Below are positions 1 to 24,051 of a stretch of DNA of 64,000 nucleotides, one piece after another; within the stretch, counting starts at the first letter, position 1; the number at the start of each line of letters is the position of its first letter. Origin of the DNA: Lamellibrachia satsuma. Its lineage: Eukaryota; Annelida; Polychaeta; Sabellida; Siboglinidae. The DNA lies in NCBI GenBank assembly GCA_033239005.1, contig BSQZ01000002.1, positions 4,882,501 to 4,946,500 on the forward strand, written 5' to 3'. Under the pieces are notes generated by a model. It had not been told where the DNA came from and made no database searches. It saw nothing but the letters and a program-made list of their open reading frames with translations. The position numbers and the translations under genes are program-made.

Positions 1-213
1 TAAGCTTGAAATCGTAATTATATGATAATACATATAAATAATGTAATAGTTTCTTGTTGTAGTCAAACAATTCCTGCGCGTAGTCATCTTGAAATCTGGA
101 TGTGCATTGTTTGCATCAGTTGAAGTATGTAAGTCCGATTTATCGGTGTGTGCTGCTCTTAAATTTAGCGAATTCTGAGCAATGTTCATGTGTTCTTACG
201 CTGATGTGCCTAC

Positions 214-12436
<12,223 letters not shown>

Positions 12437-13440
12437 GTCTCGTTGTCGGCGATCTGCCACATATATTCGTTCACGTCACATCACATAGGTATTAATCTAT
12501 CTTATTATAGCTGCATATTTCTTAATGATCCTATGTCGTCATTTGTACATTAAGCGTCAATTGTGTACTATTAGTATTATACAAAAGCAATATCACTAAC
12601 TATAATGTTTCCACAAATACTTTCCTTATATTTAATGTAGGCTATGTCCCTTACGTTGCCTTTGAATTGACAAACGAAGCAATGTCCAACTGCACAACAT
12701 TTGATATGTTGTATTTCTAAGCAACTTTGGAACACATTAAACATAACATTCATGGTTCTACACTATCTCGGTGAATACAAATCACAACGCACATATCTTA
12801 CCTTAGCAAGCAAGTTGTTGTCTCTTCAACGGATTGATATGACACAAGCGATCTCCTGCTTTCTGTTCTAGACAGTCGACTGATGCCCATCCTACAATTG
12901 TTAATTACCTTCACTGATTGGTAGCATTTCTAACTGACGTCAAGTTCAACGAAGAGGTATTCATTCGGAGCCGTATTTCCTGTTATTGTTAACACTGTAT
13001 AGTACGCTTAATTGGAACATTGCGGCAGTATTGTCAGAAGGTACATTAATTAACTTCTAATTAATTTTGATTGAGTCGAACTGGTGACACATGTAGTATT
13101 GACGTCATTGCCTAAAATGCGACGTGGGTGGTTTCGGTAGGTGTGCCATAATTAATTAAGGTATTTACTTAGAAATTGATTGTTCCGCGTGTGGGACTAA
13201 AATGGGCCGTAACCGATAACACATTCACACGATGTTCAATCAGCAACACAAATATGCATTTCTGCGACATCCGCAAATGCAACCGCACGCGCATCCGCAC
13301 GCGCGTGTGCGTTCTTGCCAGTTCGCGTATACATATACATTTTACGAAGATTGCCTCAGAGAATCTTACCAACCTACAAATTCCGTTAGAGATACGATGT
13401 TATTATTGTTTACAGCTTAATAGCTAATACGTCTACTAAT
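12437..13440. other. Upstream flank of NIT receptor gene
   Basis: Should contain the minus-strand promoter and any 5' UTR exon. AT-rich with no clear TATA/Inr arrangement that I would call. A run of CA/CG-rich sequence (13260-13340) follows. Confidence 0.3.
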
Positions 13441-13488
13441 CGGCAGATAATTGTGTGTACTCAATTTGATGATATGCGCATTTTAACA

Positions 13489-13600
13489 CACACACACGTA
13501 CACACACACACACACACACGCACGCACGCACACACACACACGCACACACACACACATATATATTATATATATATATACACATACATACATATACATACAT
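13489..13600. repeat. (CA)n/(CG CA)n/(TA)n compound microsatellite
   Basis: Alternating purine-pyrimidine tract with ACAC, ACGC and ATAC units directly adjoining the palindrome at 13601. Apparent Cys-Val or Thr-His open frames are artefacts. Confidence 0.9.
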
Positions 13601-14115
<515 letters not shown>

Positions 14116-15004
14116 TCTGTAATAATAATGTAATAATAGCAGTTGTCAGACATGAGGCAATTAACTTAACTAAGTTAACCAAAGTAAATTATCTTATTAA
14201 ATCACAATTAACCTCACACGTTTCTTAGATCAATTGAATTAAATTAACCTGTAATTTTTTTATTTAGTTAAAAGAACAATTAACTTTAATCGAATTAATG
14301 ATTAATACTGAAATTATGTGTTGATAAAATTGCAGATTAGATTCACAGGCGATTGCGTTTTGAAAGTTTAACCACTTGATGCAAGTCATCATCGAAATAA
14401 TATGTGCTAATTGTTATTGTTTTCACATTTAAAACAGTTCTAAAATCACGCATAGGTTTGTACGTGTTACTCTTATGATAATACAGCGTTCATATGCATT
14501 AATACAATTACTTTACTTTTTACATTTGATAACATTATCTACAGTATTGTTGACTTACAACATAAATGTGTTTTGTAACTGTGTTGGAAAGAGACTTGGT
14601 TGCAAAATATTTATAAACCAAGACATTTGTTCATGGGATCATGTTTTAAAATATGTAGGTCTAATGGTTTGCGTCTAGTGGCCCCGTATGTTCACTTGCA
14701 GAAGCCAAGAATAACAATCACTTATCACCCTACCATTGGGAATTATATTGTCAAGGCCCTTCAATTCCTACCTGCGTGAATGAGCAGCTCACACATGTTG
14801 GCAGTGTCCATGGCAAGATGCATATTGCTCCAGAGGAGCGGTGCTGCGTGCAAAAAGCTCTGCCGCCTTCAATACCCAGCCTGCTGCGTGGTACACCCAG
14901 CAGATAAGCGTTAGCGGAGCGTAGCGTGTGAGCGGGTTTGGTGGCCAGTCAATACGTCCGACAGATATGTCGTAACCAGACCGCGTAAGCTGCAGAACGT
15001 TAGC
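14116..15004. other. Intergenic, nothing certain
   Basis: AT-rich TTAA-dense DNA to about 14480. On the minus strand near 14900-14766 there is a possible short exon: an open stretch ending ANMCELLIHAG at a CACGCAG/GTAGGA donor, preceded by a GGCAG acceptor. It resembles part of an ankyrin-type helix, but this is too short to support. Confidence 0.25.
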
Positions 15005-15251
15005 AGTAGTACAAGTTGTATGTAAATTACTCGAAACATTAATTAGAGACCACATGGTGGAATTCCTTGTAAAACATTATTTAATAAATACATATCAACA
15101 TGGGTTCCTAAAAGCAAGGTCTTGTCTAACCAGTCTATTATGTTTTTTGAAGAAATTACAAAGTGGGTAGATGACGGGTCACCAGTTGATGTCGTCTACT
15201 TAGATTTTCAGAAAGCTTTCGAAAAATGCCACACCAAAGATTGATACTTAA
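15005..15251 (+). mobile_element. CR1-like LINE, RT fragment
   Basis: Plus-strand frames contain [31 protein letters not shown] and FQKAF, matching the RT palm region of the CR1 copies at 25.2 and 42.7 kb. It is broken by frameshifts and stops at a run of nine G. It has diverged more than the other copies, so it is an older insertion. Confidence 0.8.
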
Positions 15252-15522
15252 GGGGGGGGGGGTGAAGCACTCGAACAACCATAGCCCAAACATAATAACA
15301 TACCATTTACAGTATATATAACCCTTATATGATGGGCGCAACGCCACGGTAAGTTTGTAATATCCTTTTTAACTTTGCCATTATCTACGCAGGGCGGCGC
15401 CATATTGCTCTGCGGGGGGCTCAGCGGCAGAGTGCTTTGAGTACGAGCTCCTGGCACCGCGTTCACACAGTAAATCGATATGAGCGACGACGCATTACCT
15501 CTAGGAAAAACGGCCGTAACGT

Positions 15523-15908
15523 ATGGAAAATCGAATAAAAAGAAAACTGGTGTTCACTGGATGGTTCCTGGATATATCAACTAGTACATTAAATGCAAGG
15601 AAAAAGCGTTTTATCGATTTCCGAAAAAGAATTTGCAGCGAAAATGTGGTTGTAAATGCGGAAATTGGCGTGTCCGCCAGCCGCAGGCTCTACGAGAGAC
15701 CACTTTTCCGATGCAGATTACAAGACAAAAGACTATGTGATGAGCATGGACAGACGGTGAGCATCAAGGTGTCATTCTTGGTCAAAGACACCGTTCCATT
15801 TTACATCTTTTTTCCGCATATGACCATGCATCTACAGACTATTCTGCGACCAGGAAACGTCAGATATCAGAGGGCAGAGCGATGCGTTGGAAGCGACGAG
15901 CCGAAACC
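15523..15908 (+). CDS. Exon-like ORF ending at a splice donor, function unknown
   Basis: Open from ATG 15523 for about 128 codons and closing at AACCAG/GTTAGT, a good donor. The composition is basic and Cys-poor. Other frames of the same DNA contain short pieces that resemble a THAP zinc finger (FYRFPKKN, then DHFSDADY), so it may be a frameshifted transposase-derived THAP remnant. I do not recognise the main frame. Confidence 0.3.
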
Positions 15909-15915
15909 AGGTTAG

Positions 15916-17116
15916 TAAATTGGATTACCATTACCATTGTGACTTATCACTACGATTACAATATAGTTCCACTCCAATAAGCACAGCTGTGCTTCAACGT
16001 CAGCATATATATGATCCATAGTAAATCGGAATGTATGAATACAATAAAGTGCGAGTAAGTGTTAATAGTTCGATATAATTACGAGTGTTTTCCAACCCGC
16101 CGATTTATTTTCGACATGATCAGACATACCGTCATTCGTGGCCGTACTCAAAACAATAACAAGAACCCAGTAAGTGCTACAGGATATACTGCAGCCTTAT
16201 AACATGGGCCATGGCGTATGTACTAGGCAAAATTATTCAAGAAAATAATTTGATATTATTTATTGACAGTCATAATAAGTCTCAGACTCCTGTGTTCTAA
16301 ATGCCTAGAGAGCAAGCGGCAAGCGTAAGGCTAAGCCTAATAGGGGTGTTAGATGCATGAGAGAAACACGACCAAAAGACAGTATAGACTACAGTGCAAA
16401 AGAAGCCTGCTGTTGCATTTTACATTTCAAATTCTTTATGGAAATATTTAAATATACAACTACTTTCATTGTGATTAAGTGCAAATATAGTTACAACATT
16501 TTTTTTTAAGTATTTAAATATTTAAGTAAAATGTATTTCACCCAATGTCTAGCTGGAAAGGAAACTAACTACGGCATCGTCATCTACCCAGTTGAACACT
16601 GTCAGATTACATGTCTGCTTTCTATAATGACACTTTACAATTTCTGTCTGAATTCTTGTGACTTGACAATAAGACAAAATTATATAAAATTAATTTGCTT
16701 TATTGATCAGATTAAACCCCACATGTAATAACCGGAAGTTCATAAAGAGATGTATTAATTACATTTTATTCTAAGTCGACTGATAACACTGTAATGAATA
16801 TCGTGGGGGGAGGGGGCAACTGTCGGCAACCCACAATAGATTTTGTTCAAGCTATACATATGAAGGAAGTATATCAGGCATAGGGTCAATTCTGTTTTGT
16901 CAATTCCAAAAAATCAGTTCTAATTCCGCCTTGCAAAAAATCAATTCCAACTGTTAAAATCCTCAGGTTTGCCATAAAAAATCTTTAAAATGGGATCCAG
17001 CCATTTCACATGTACTTTCTGCTGCGCCACCTCTCCTGGATTTTTGCTAACAAACCAGACATGTTGGACAGCCCTGGACAATTAGGTCGTTAATTTGAGT
17101 TTTGAACAATTTCCCG
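15916..17116. other. Intergenic, AT-rich, AATTCC-motif patch
   Basis: No gene seen. A patch of AATTCCAA-type repeats (16885-16950) recurs at 18800-18870, on the other side of the MULE. Confidence 0.4.
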
Positions 17117-17125
17117 TTTATATCG

Positions 17126-18256
17126 GGTCCAGGTCATTTGCCCCCCTCCCGGACATTTGCCCTTTGTCACTTGCCCCTAGGACACTTGCCCCCAGACATT
17201 AGCCCCTTGCCTTATTCAAAATCTGGACATTTGCCTCCTGTCCGTATCGTCTGGATTATTTGTAAGTTTTTTTTAAGAAATGTTTTTTTAACTTATTTTT
17301 TTATTTCTGAACATGAATTCAAGATATATATATTACCCTAATTGCAATTAATGTTCTTTGTGCCAGATCAGCCAAGTAAATTACTTTATGTAGTTGGAGA
17401 TGATCCTGTAATCAAAGGATTATCTTTATTGCAACTGTGGAAGAAGCCAGTGACATTAGGACCTGGACATGTTATGACAATTGAGGATATTTGAAAGAAG
17501 CCATCTCAACAAGGTTTCTTTTGAATTGCATTTACCATGGAGAGTTGGAGTGACTCCATTTTCCTATAAAACTGGATGCACAAGCCAGAGTTGTCAGAAT
17601 TCACTTATAACTTCACAATGGAAATTACTACTAGCATCTGAGGAGGTCAGAAGCTATGTTTTGAGTGTCATTCCTACACCAAGAAGGGGGGACCAACAAG
17701 ATTACTCTTCAATGGGAGTGAAGCCAGCATCGATCCTGATCATGCAAGGGTGCTGTGGTCACTAATCTGATCTCCAGATCCAGAATGTGATCAACAAGAC
17801 TGCCTGCAACCATGATGGTGACACAGCACAGATAGAAGCTGCCAAGGTCCGTGAGGACCTGAAAACTAGAGCAGCTAATACCAGGGGCACTCCAAACCAG
17901 CTGATCTCTGACTCGTTATTGTCCACCACTGTTCGTGGAAGCATCACCCCAAGAACCCATCTTCCACCACTGATCTGACCATCAATGATACCTGGAAGAC
18001 AACTGGTAACAAGATCATCTCATACACACTCCAGGGGATAGGCCATAGCATTAAGCTAAAGTGACTTTGACTTGTCATTGAATGTTATGTTATTGTAGAA
18101 ATAATGATAAAACTGCAAACTGATTTTCACTTATCAACTATAAAAAAAAAAATGGGTAGATGTCCGGGGGGAGCAAATATACTAGGAGGCAGATGTCCGG
18201 GGGGAGGGCAAGTGTCCTAGGGGCAAATGTCTGGGGGGGCATGTGACCGCAACCCA
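17126..18256. mobile_element. MULE (Mutator-like) element remnant with 9-bp target duplication
   Basis: The 9-bp sequence TTTATATCG occurs at 17117-17125 and 18257-18265, directly flanking inverted ends. The left end starts GGTCCAGGTCATTTGCCCCC; the right end, reverse complemented, contains GGTCACATGCCCCCCC. Both terminal regions are built from subrepeats of the form GGACAnTTGCCCC (17129-17240; reversed at 18155-18250). Inside, the plus frame at 17787-17978 (EAAKVREDLKTRAANTRGTP) resembles the region next to FLYWCH zinc fingers, which accompany animal MULE transposases. A 9-bp duplication is the MULE hallmark. No transposase catalytic core remains, so it is non-autonomous. Confidence 0.75.
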
Positions 18257-18962
18257 TTTATATCGCTATCAGTTGTGGTATCATTGATATTTCATCAAAT
18301 TTACTAGAAAGTTTGAGTCTTCAACATCCTAATCTCCAACATGTATTCTCCATGGGAACATTTTTAATTACTACAAAGGGCAAACCCTACAGCCACATGT
18401 AGCAGCATTGTACAGGTGACCAGTGACCTGTTTAATATGGGAAACTTGTGGGCTGAACATTAGGCTTGGATAAACAAGGGGCTGCATTCAAGTGGGGCAG
18501 GCTTCCTCTCTCACACGAAGGGAATAAGCAGGCAGGTGCCCTTAATTGGCAATCTCTATAAATAAACTTTGTACACTGAGAAAGAAAATGAGGCCTGAAT
18601 GGTCTGATTTTGGTTTTACTGTCTGTTACAGTAACTTAGTATTTCTTTTTGATGCAAATGCTTGATTATATTGTTCTTGGTCACAATATTTCAATAACAG
18701 AGTAGACAGTGTCTGTGCTGTAATGTTGACAACTTCCTGGCTGTTACCAGATTCAGGGTGACATGCTAATAGCAGACAAATATGATTTTAAAAGTAATAT
18801 AAGTAATTCCAACAAAATCAATTCCAAGTCCCCCCCAAAAAAAAAACAATTCCAATTCCAAAAAGTCATGAACAGTATAATTGAATTGAAACAAGCTTAT
18901 GTCTGTGGGGCTTTTGTCCATGCACCATACTATCTGGCAGATGCTTTCAGTATAATACTTAA

Positions 18963-18964
<2 letters not shown>

Positions 18965-19014
<50 letters not shown>
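18965..19014. repeat. (TA)n microsatellite
   Basis: About 24 TA units followed by a short GTGTGGGCAGGT-type tract. Confidence 0.95.
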
Positions 19015-19015
<1 letters not shown>

Positions 19016-19254
19016 GTGTGGGCAGGTATGCACGTGTGCGTGCAACATTTATAAGGTAAAGATGTCACAAGCATAGATCTGCATTTGGTCCAATAACAAT
19101 ATTCATGCATTATGTTATCTAAATCGGGTGATAGATATAAAATAAGGAATCCCATAGAAAGTGTACCTATGGGTCCATATTTTGTTATGGAATTTGGACC
19201 CCTTATACCCTTATAGAATTTTGACCTCCCTGGCCCATTGAAAACAGTGCAATG

Positions 19255-19445
19255 TTGATTAGATAATATAATGCACTTTGGAGCTAGGATGCTACAATTT
19301 TGGTTACATGCGTTTGGTTATCTTACCAGTGGCATTCGTCAAACTGACCAAACAGATTCATTAAAAAGATTTAGAGATCAGTGAAAGATCCATTGGTTGA
19401 ATTAACATGGCTCCATAGGGAAAATGCTTTTCCCTGTGGTTGATT
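19255..19445. repeat. Dispersed repeat family, copy 1
   Basis: Shares GGAGCTAGGA-GCT, TTACGTGC-like and CCATTGGTTGAATT-ACATGG blocks in the same order with 35430-35575. Confidence 0.5.
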
Positions 19446-19585
19446 ACTTTATATATGACACTGGCACTCTTATATTCTAAAAATAATATATATAAGAGAA
19501 AGTTTCTCACATTGTGATTCATTTTTATTATGCAAAAGATGAATTTTGTAAAATTTTCAAGTCACTGTATGTGTAATCTTTTCAG

Positions 19586-19909
19586 ATGAAGGATTCACCA
19601 TTGGTTCGTACAAGTACAGGTACTAGTTTTGAAGCATACAGCGCTATGGGTGATGCCGTCAATCTTTACATTACGGATGTCACCTTTAGTGCCATCACTG
19701 CTACTACTGCTGTGACACCATCAACAACTGATGCTGAAATGCAAATCGATCCGGTAATGATATTTCAAGTGCGACACTTCACGAATGCTGCTGTAGTAAC
19801 AAATGACATTATTGCACCAATGAACGTTGATCATGACTACTCCTATGTGAAGCTTCCATCAGATTCATTGAGAACAAAGACATTGGTGCAGATGATGCAC
19901 ACTATGTGA
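19586..19909 (+). CDS. Exon-like ORF after a strong acceptor, function unknown
   Basis: Begins right after GTAATCTTTTCAG (strong acceptor) and encodes 107 residues rich in Thr, Ala and Asp (YITDVTFSAITATTAVTP), ending in a stop. About 120 bp downstream another frame reads HQTAIKCDTG and FISQGFSDIGVSV, weakly like a DDE transposase (DDE_Tnp_4 type). It may therefore be the end of a decayed transposon gene rather than a host gene. Confidence 0.25.
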   Translation: MKDSPLVRTSTGTSFEAYSAMGDAVNLYITDVTFSAITATTAVTPSTTDAEMQIDPVMIFQVRHFTNAAVVTNDIIAPMNVDHDYSYVKLPSDSLRTKTLVQMMHTM

Positions 19910-20162
19910 TAACATCGACATAACCAAGGGTGACTCAAGCAGCTCCGACACCTATGAGAAAGAGAAGAAGTTTGTCATTCGTGAGAAAAACTTCTGTCAC
20001 TTTTCTGCACCTACCACACACCAAACAGCTATAAAATGTGACACAGGTTGTACTGATGTCTGATTTATCAGCCAAGGTTTTTCAGATATTGGGGTGTCTG
20101 TCAGAGGCAAGTGTGCTGATTTCTTACCCTGGATGAGTGAAAGGTTAATTGAATCTGTTAGG

Positions 20163-20637
20163 TGTACATGTACTATCAGTCAGAATAAGTAGTGTATTGG
20201 TGTATATTTACTGCCAGTAGTGTATTGGAACAGATGGTTGGTGTGCAAGTACTATCAGTCAGAACAAGTAGTGTATTGATACATATGATTGGTGTACATT
20301 TACTGTCAGTACAAGTAGTGTGTTTGGTAGAGAATGAGACGCTTGGTTTACATTTTTTGCTGTCGGTAGGAACAAGTAATAGATTCAGTCAGAACAAGTA
20401 GTATATTGGATACACATGATTGGTGTACATTTACTGTCAGAAGAAGTAGTGAAATGGTGCAGATTCCAGAATGAGATCATTGGTGTACATTTACTGTTGG
20501 TAGGAACAAGTAGTGTATTGGTATGCATGATTGGTGTACATTTACTCTCAGTCAGAACGAGTAGTATTGTTACACATGATTGGTGTACATTTACTGTCCA
20601 ATCAAAACAAGTAGTGTATTGCCATTGGTACAAATGA
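20163..20637. repeat. Minisatellite, about nine degenerate units of 40-77 bp
   Basis: Each unit starts GTGTACATTTACTGTCAG (with variants) and contains AGAACAAGTAGTGTATTG and ATGATTG. Units begin near 20163, 20200, 20241, 20292, 20346, 20423, 20483, 20534 and 20583. Apparent open frames (GVHLLSVRTSSV) are products of the repeat. Confidence 0.9.
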
Positions 20638-20639
20638 TG

Positions 20640-21870
20640 ATGGTGAAACAGTTAAAATGCCTTGGCTTTATAAAGATTAATTATTTGCTAAGCTAAACTA
20701 CCTGTATATTTGATATGTTGTGGCATAATAATGATGTGTGTAACTGTGATATCCATGTTCCAGGTTGTATTTCCCGGTGGTAGAAGTCACTGTTTTTAGT
20801 CAATGTTTAGTCTTGGTTTCAGTCGTTATAGTTAGCCTTATTTCTTTGGTAATTGTTTTACTATGTGAATAAACTTTTGATATATTTAATGTTGGTCTCA
20901 ATATAAATGAAATTGTGTGTAGTGACATGCAAGATGCTGCAGGTAACATTTTTGTTGGTAGAAGTGGGATATCAATAAGATTAATTATTTAATATTAATA
21001 TTTTAGTGGGAATTTTTGTAGTTTTCCAGGTTGTTTTTCGACCTGCCGCATACTGTGGGTGCCTCACAATGTGTCTATATCAGACTATCAGTACACTCAC
21101 CTGTGTCAGGTCAATCTCCATAGCTAAACTTTCCATCAATTCAATTCGGTTCAGAATAGACATCACAGATCATTCCCACATCGCAGGATGGGATTACTTG
21201 TCTTGCTTTTCCTGAGCCTGAAATATAATTTGTCAGGGTTAGTTGATACCACTAATTCTATAATTACCATAATAGTTGCAAAATTGTGAACATTACATAC
21301 TGTCAGTAGTTAATTATTGTTATTTAAATGATTACATTGCACCAAACAACAAGGTGTTGTGGTGTGCGACAGAGAGGGGTGATTACAATTATGAATATTA
21401 ATGTACTCATGATTACAATAATTATTGCAATTCACATAATGAAGTAAATAAACCCTCACGTTATTATTGTCATCAATGTTATTCAACACAAAATCAAACA
21501 CAATATTAAAATACAGTCACTGTACACTTCATTAGATTAAATACACAATAAAGCGAAAAGCCTACTTGCATTGCCATTGTAGTTCGGACCTCGCCCTCGG
21601 GCTATAGGGCGACTCAAAGAGTCGGCACGCAAATCATGCAATGACAGCAGACCAACATCTAGCACCGCCCTGTTTGTGCATATCACTACAAAATCATCGT
21701 CTTCGCCTTCGTACGGTGATGCAAGCACCAACGCGGTCGGGCACACGGTGCTGCATAGCCATAGCCATAGCATAGCCCTAGGCATGGTAGCTTCCTCGGC
21801 GCAGATTGATGACTCAACGTAAACGTGCGCAGACACCGGGACGCACACAGGATCACCACATCACATTACT
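20640..21870. other. Intergenic, nothing recognised
   Basis: AT-rich with a GC-richer island at 21560-21800. The minus frame 21848-21537 includes a hydrophobic run (AMLWLWLCSTVCPTALVLAS) that resembles a signal peptide, but no domain follows and it has no splice support. Confidence 0.3.
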
Positions 21871-21871
21871 T

Positions 21872-22847
21872 GGTAGATAGTGACTTGGGTACAATGACAA
21901 ATATTTTTGGAAGTAAACATTCTTTAAAAGTGCAGGGGGGTTACCTAGAGGTGTCTCAAGCAGAACAAGAGGCCACTAGCAAAGATAAACCAATATCAAA
22001 TCATCCGAAAAACATCTCTGAAAAAGGTTATAGATGCATATGTTTAAATTCAAGGAGCATAGTAAATAAGAAAAACGAATTAAACATTATGGTAGAAGAT
22101 ACTGACCCTCACATAATTGGTATAACTGAATCATGGGCCAACATAGATATAACAGATGCTGAATTAGGACTGACAGGATATGTAATGTTTAGGAAAGATC
22201 GAATAGGAAGAAGGGGCGGGGGAGTTATTTTATATGTTAAAGAATCTATTCAGGCTTATGAAATAAAACTAGAAAGGGAAGCAGATTGCGATGAAGCTGT
22301 TTGGTGCAAAATTGTTTCAGGAAATTCAAAATTAACTATTGGATTAGTTTACCGAAGTCCAAACATAAACGAAGAGGACAACACAAAAATAAAAACCGCT
22401 ATAAAGGAAGTTAGTAAAGGGGAATGTATCATAATGGGAGATTTTAACCATGGACACATACAATGGAATTCTCTAGAGAGCACAGGGATTGAGGATCAAC
22501 AATTTCTATGTTTAATCCAGGATAGCTTTCTTACTCAGCACGTACTAGAACCAACCAGGGGAGAAAATGTATTAGATATAGTTTTGTCATCACAAAAAGA
22601 ATTAGTGGACAATGTAAAAATATTTGAACCATTGGGTAATAGTGACCATAATCAAATACATTTTGACATCAATGTAAAATCAGAAAGTAAAAATAAGAAA
22701 ACGTACAAGAGAAACTTCCACAAAGGTAACTACAAAGATATGAGAAAATACTTAGCAAATTGGACTCTCGATAAGCCAATGGCTTCCTTGTCCACTTGCC
22801 ATCTGGGCCTTTGTCTTGGATGGCAAACCTTGTTAAATCTTGTTAAA
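21872..22847 (+). mobile_element. CR1-like LINE copy B: endonuclease ORF joined directly to the 3' UTR (RT deleted)
   Basis: Plus-strand frame 21825-22889 contains the end of ORF1 ([13 protein letters not shown]), then an apurinic-like endonuclease: [61 protein letters not shown] (metal and catalytic residues intact by eye: E, GDFN, SDH). At about 22767 it jumps from MRKYLA to the 3' UTR sequence TTGGACTCTCGATAAGCC and ends in the usual (AAATCTTGTT)-type tail. The RT is gone. The deletion junction lies in a shared TTGGA, suggesting microhomology. The ORF1 tail is in frame with the endonuclease here. Confidence 0.9.
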
Positions 22848-23289
22848 TTACCTAGTCAGGAATCGTTGACAGTCAAACCGCTGTTGTAATTTTTCCTGAA
22901 TCCAACGTCAACAAAGGCGAAGCCGACCTGGAGTCTGAAGCGTGCGTGACTCGCACACTCGGTGACACTTTACGACTGTCAATCGTTGTTTCCGTGTGGC
23001 CTGTCGAACTAGACTCTTCGTCTGTGGTTTCCATTTCTCCAAAGATAGACAACTATTACGGAAGTTCAGTAAACCACTAATCGTTAGTAGCAGATCTGGT
23101 AAAACTGTCACAAGCAATGCATATGTCTTGTCAACAAGTAAAAAATTTGCTATCGCATATTTTCGTTGGTTAGCGTCTCGTGTGTTCGAGAAATTTGGTG
23201 TTTTCCACGATTTTTTGCGTGTTTTGTTGTAATTTCTTTAACTTTTTTATTTGGAGCGAACAAAAAACGCTATTTTGTTGACGTGTATT

Positions 23290-23412
23290 TGATAAGGGCG
23301 GGCTACACATAGATGAGAAAATTGTTGGACTCTCGATAAGCCAATGGCTTCCTTGTCCACTTGCCATCTGGAACTTGTTGTTAGAGATGGCAATCTTGTT
23401 AAATCTTGTTAA
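23290..23412 (+). mobile_element. CR1-like LINE, 3' terminal fragment
   Basis: Contains AAGGGCGGG, TTGTTGGACTCTCGATAAGC and the 3' terminal AATCTTGTTAAATCTTGTT. Diverged relative to copy B's 3' end 440 bp upstream. Confidence 0.85.
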
Positions 23413-23539
23413 CCAGTCTAGTTTTGGTAGTGCAATGCCATGAGCACCATGAGCACCATGAGCACCATGACACCATTCGCACCATTCGCAAAGACTTTTG
23501 GAGTGGAGCAATATGAATTTGATGATAGATTGACTGATT

Positions 23540-23705
23540 GAATGCCAATGGCAATGACATCTTCGCGCCACAAAAATCACGTACAACTTTTGGTTTCACG
23601 CAGCGTTCCGTAGACGTTTGGCGTGGATCGCGTAATATTGGTAGAAACACGCATTGTTCTGCGTTACGTAGCCTACACCAAACGTCCACATACGTAAAAT
23701 CCCCA
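23540..23705. repeat. Dispersed fold-back repeat, copy 1
   Basis: Similar to 30950-31190: shared GCCAATGGCAAT, GTACAAC, GGTTTCACG-AGCGTTC and AAACACGCAT blocks in the same order. It is partly self-complementary (GACGTTTGGCGTGGATCGCG against TACACCAAACGTC), consistent with a MITE. Confidence 0.55.
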
Positions 23706-23816
23706 CCCCCGGAGAATTTCGAATATTTTCGAACCACCACGCTGGGCCCCGGGCAAGCTTAAACATGTCAGAGATACGAGGGAACAGACTTACACGCAGA
23801 GTCAAAAACTACTTCA

Positions 23817-24048
23817 TTATATGAATGAACATGAACGTCTAAGCGAATGTGGTTTAACAACCCTAGAGACAAGGATGTAAAAAATAGAGCAAATTGAAAT
23901 TTATAAGATATTGAATGGGTATGAAAGTATTGATAGATTGGACATCAGGAAGCACTCGTTCTCACAGAGGACTATAAAAAAATGGAATTACAGATTGTAT
24001 AACTGCTAGCAGCGTGAATATTGTTAAAAACAACGTTGAAACTTATGT
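23817..24048 (+). mobile_element. CR1-like LINE, RT C-terminal fragment
   Basis: Contains the [18 protein letters not shown] segment, IYKILNGYES and RKHSFSQRT, as in the C-terminal part of copies C and D, but with internal deletions and frameshifts. It abuts the 3' end of the oppositely oriented copy C. Confidence 0.85.
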
Positions 24049-24051
24049 TTA

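Noticed and set aside
13489..13560. Regular spacing suggestive of a CRISPR-like array
   Set aside because: It is a dinucleotide microsatellite without unique spacers; the genome is eukaryotic.
14766..14900. Possible ankyrin-like mini exon on the minus strand
   Set aside because: Only about 28 codons, with a poor acceptor and no neighbouring exon to join.
22996..23232. 78-residue plus frame with CGFHFSKD
   Set aside because: A THAP-like reading was considered, but the Cys and His spacing does not fit and it lies between CR1 fragments.
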